From an uncultured Actinomycetes bacterium (GTDB lineage Bacteria > Actinomycetota > Thermoleophilia > Gaiellales > F1-60-MAGs149), in the NCBI GenBank assembly GCA_903873565.1, contig CAIQOY010000179.1, forward strand, positions 1-5,932: DNA of 5,932 nt, in the 5' to 3' direction. Below, piece by piece: positions 5,599 through 5,932 of this stretch. The notes beneath the pieces are model-generated. The model saw only the letters and a program-made list of their open reading frames with translations, did no database searches and was not told where the DNA came from. A program made the translations under genes and the position numbers. Every line of letters begins with the position of its first letter. Positions within the stretch are counted from its first letter, which is position 1.

Positions 5599-5932
5599 AT
5601 GCAGCAGGACCCGCGCATCGCGGACTTCCTCGAGGCGCTCCAGCTCGAGCGCGACGCCTCACCGCACACCGTCACGGCCTACCGCACCGATCTGGCCGAG
5701 CTCCAGGGGTACCTCGAGGCGCGCGGGCTCGACCTCGACCGGGTCGACGGCCGCGACCTCGAGCCGTACGCGCTCGGGCTGCGCGAGCGCGGCCTCAGCC
5801 CGGCGACGGTGCGCCGGCGGCTGGCCGCCGCCCGCTCGCTCCTGCGCCACCGCACCCGCGAGGGCGCCCGCGAGGCGGGCGTGCGCGACGTGCCGCTCCC
5901 GAAGGCGCCGCAGGCGCCCCCGCACGCGCTCA
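5599..5932 (+). CDS. XerC/XerD-type tyrosine recombinase, N-terminal domain (3' end outside window)
   Basis: About 111 residues are visible and the frame is still open at the window edge. The segment DFLEALQLERDASPHTVTAY, continuing RTDLAELQGYL, matches the SAM-like core-binding domain of Xer recombinases (FLxxLxxERxxSxxTxxAYxxDLxxF). It is followed by LSPATVRRRLAAARSLLRH at about residues 66-84 and the linker VPLPKAP, which resembles the family's xxELPKxP join to the catalytic domain. The catalytic R-H-R-Y domain lies outside, so activity cannot be judged. Xer proteins resolve chromosome dimers at dif together with the division machinery. The neighbourhood (pyrG ... xer in Actinobacteria, usually followed by parA and scpA) favours the chromosomal XerD over a phage integrase. 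ATG at 5599 is the first in-frame start after the ald stop. The usual aromatic-rich SFYRFL and Asn-Pro of the region are replaced by SLLRHR and EAGVRD, a mild divergence. XerC versus XerD is not decidable here. Confidence 0.88.
   Translation, partial: MQQDPRIADFLEALQLERDASPHTVTAYRTDLAELQGYLEARGLDLDRVDGRDLEPYALGLRERGLSPATVRRRLAAARSLLRHRTREGAREAGVRDVPLPKAPQAPPHAL

Noticed and set aside
5585..5600. SOS (LexA) box: CGAAC followed by GTT before the xer gene, resembling CGAAC-N4-GTTCG.
   Set aside because: The half-sites are separated by 6 bases rather than 4 and the right half lacks the final CG. The bases are better explained by the stem-loop at 5577-5596.
5599..5932. Tyrosine recombinase as a sign of a phage or integrative element.
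   Set aside because: The neighbours are housekeeping genes in a conserved actinobacterial order, composition does not change, and no attachment site or tRNA is present. A chromosomal Xer protein is the simpler reading.

Overview
The window is very GC-rich (roughly three quarters G+C by eye), almost fully coding, and all genes lie on the + strand. It reads as a chromosomal housekeeping segment of a high-GC actinobacterium. The base composition, GTG starts and the recN ... pyrG ... ald - xer neighbourhood resemble the conserved actinobacterial tlyA-nadK-recN-...-pyrG-...-xerD-parA-scpA region. A deep branch such as Thermoleophilia/Solirubrobacterales is a reasonable guess, but that placement is inference.

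Layout: (1) 1-851, the C-terminal half of the DNA repair ATPase RecN, cut by the left edge. (2) 848-1522, a metal-dependent hydrolase of the cyclase/kynurenine formamidase family, overlapping recN by 4 bases. (3) 1523-1581, a short intergenic stretch with a -10-like TAGGAT and a good Shine-Dalgarno sequence. (4) 1582-3237, CTP synthase PyrG, complete. (5) 3239-4345, an M20 peptidase of the PepT-like subgroup, starting one base after the pyrG stop. (6) 4346-4434, the richest non-coding stretch: a 15-bp palindrome, a -10-like TAGCAT, two mutually exclusive potential hairpins and a strong Shine-Dalgarno sequence. (7) 4435-5559, alanine dehydrogenase, complete. (8) 5560-5598, a stem-loop lying between a Shine-Dalgarno-like sequence and the next start codon. 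(9) 5599-5932, the N-terminal (SAM-like, core-binding) domain of a XerC/XerD-type tyrosine recombinase, cut by the right edge.

Likely transcription units (inferred): recN-cyclase as one translationally coupled pair; pyrG-M20 peptidase as a second unit from a promoter near 1550; ald, possibly with xer, as a third from a promoter near 4389. Functionally the genes cover recombination repair (RecN), chromosome dimer resolution (Xer), pyrimidine nucleotide synthesis (PyrG) and peptide/alanine catabolism (M20 peptidase, Ald). There is no shared pathway beyond a loose nitrogen link.

I found no mobile element, CRISPR array, RNA gene or obviously new protein system. All five well-covered enzymes keep their key catalytic residues. 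The observations most worth a second look are the small non-coding structures upstream of ald and xer, and the non-canonical genes filling the recN-pyrG and pyrG-xer intervals.
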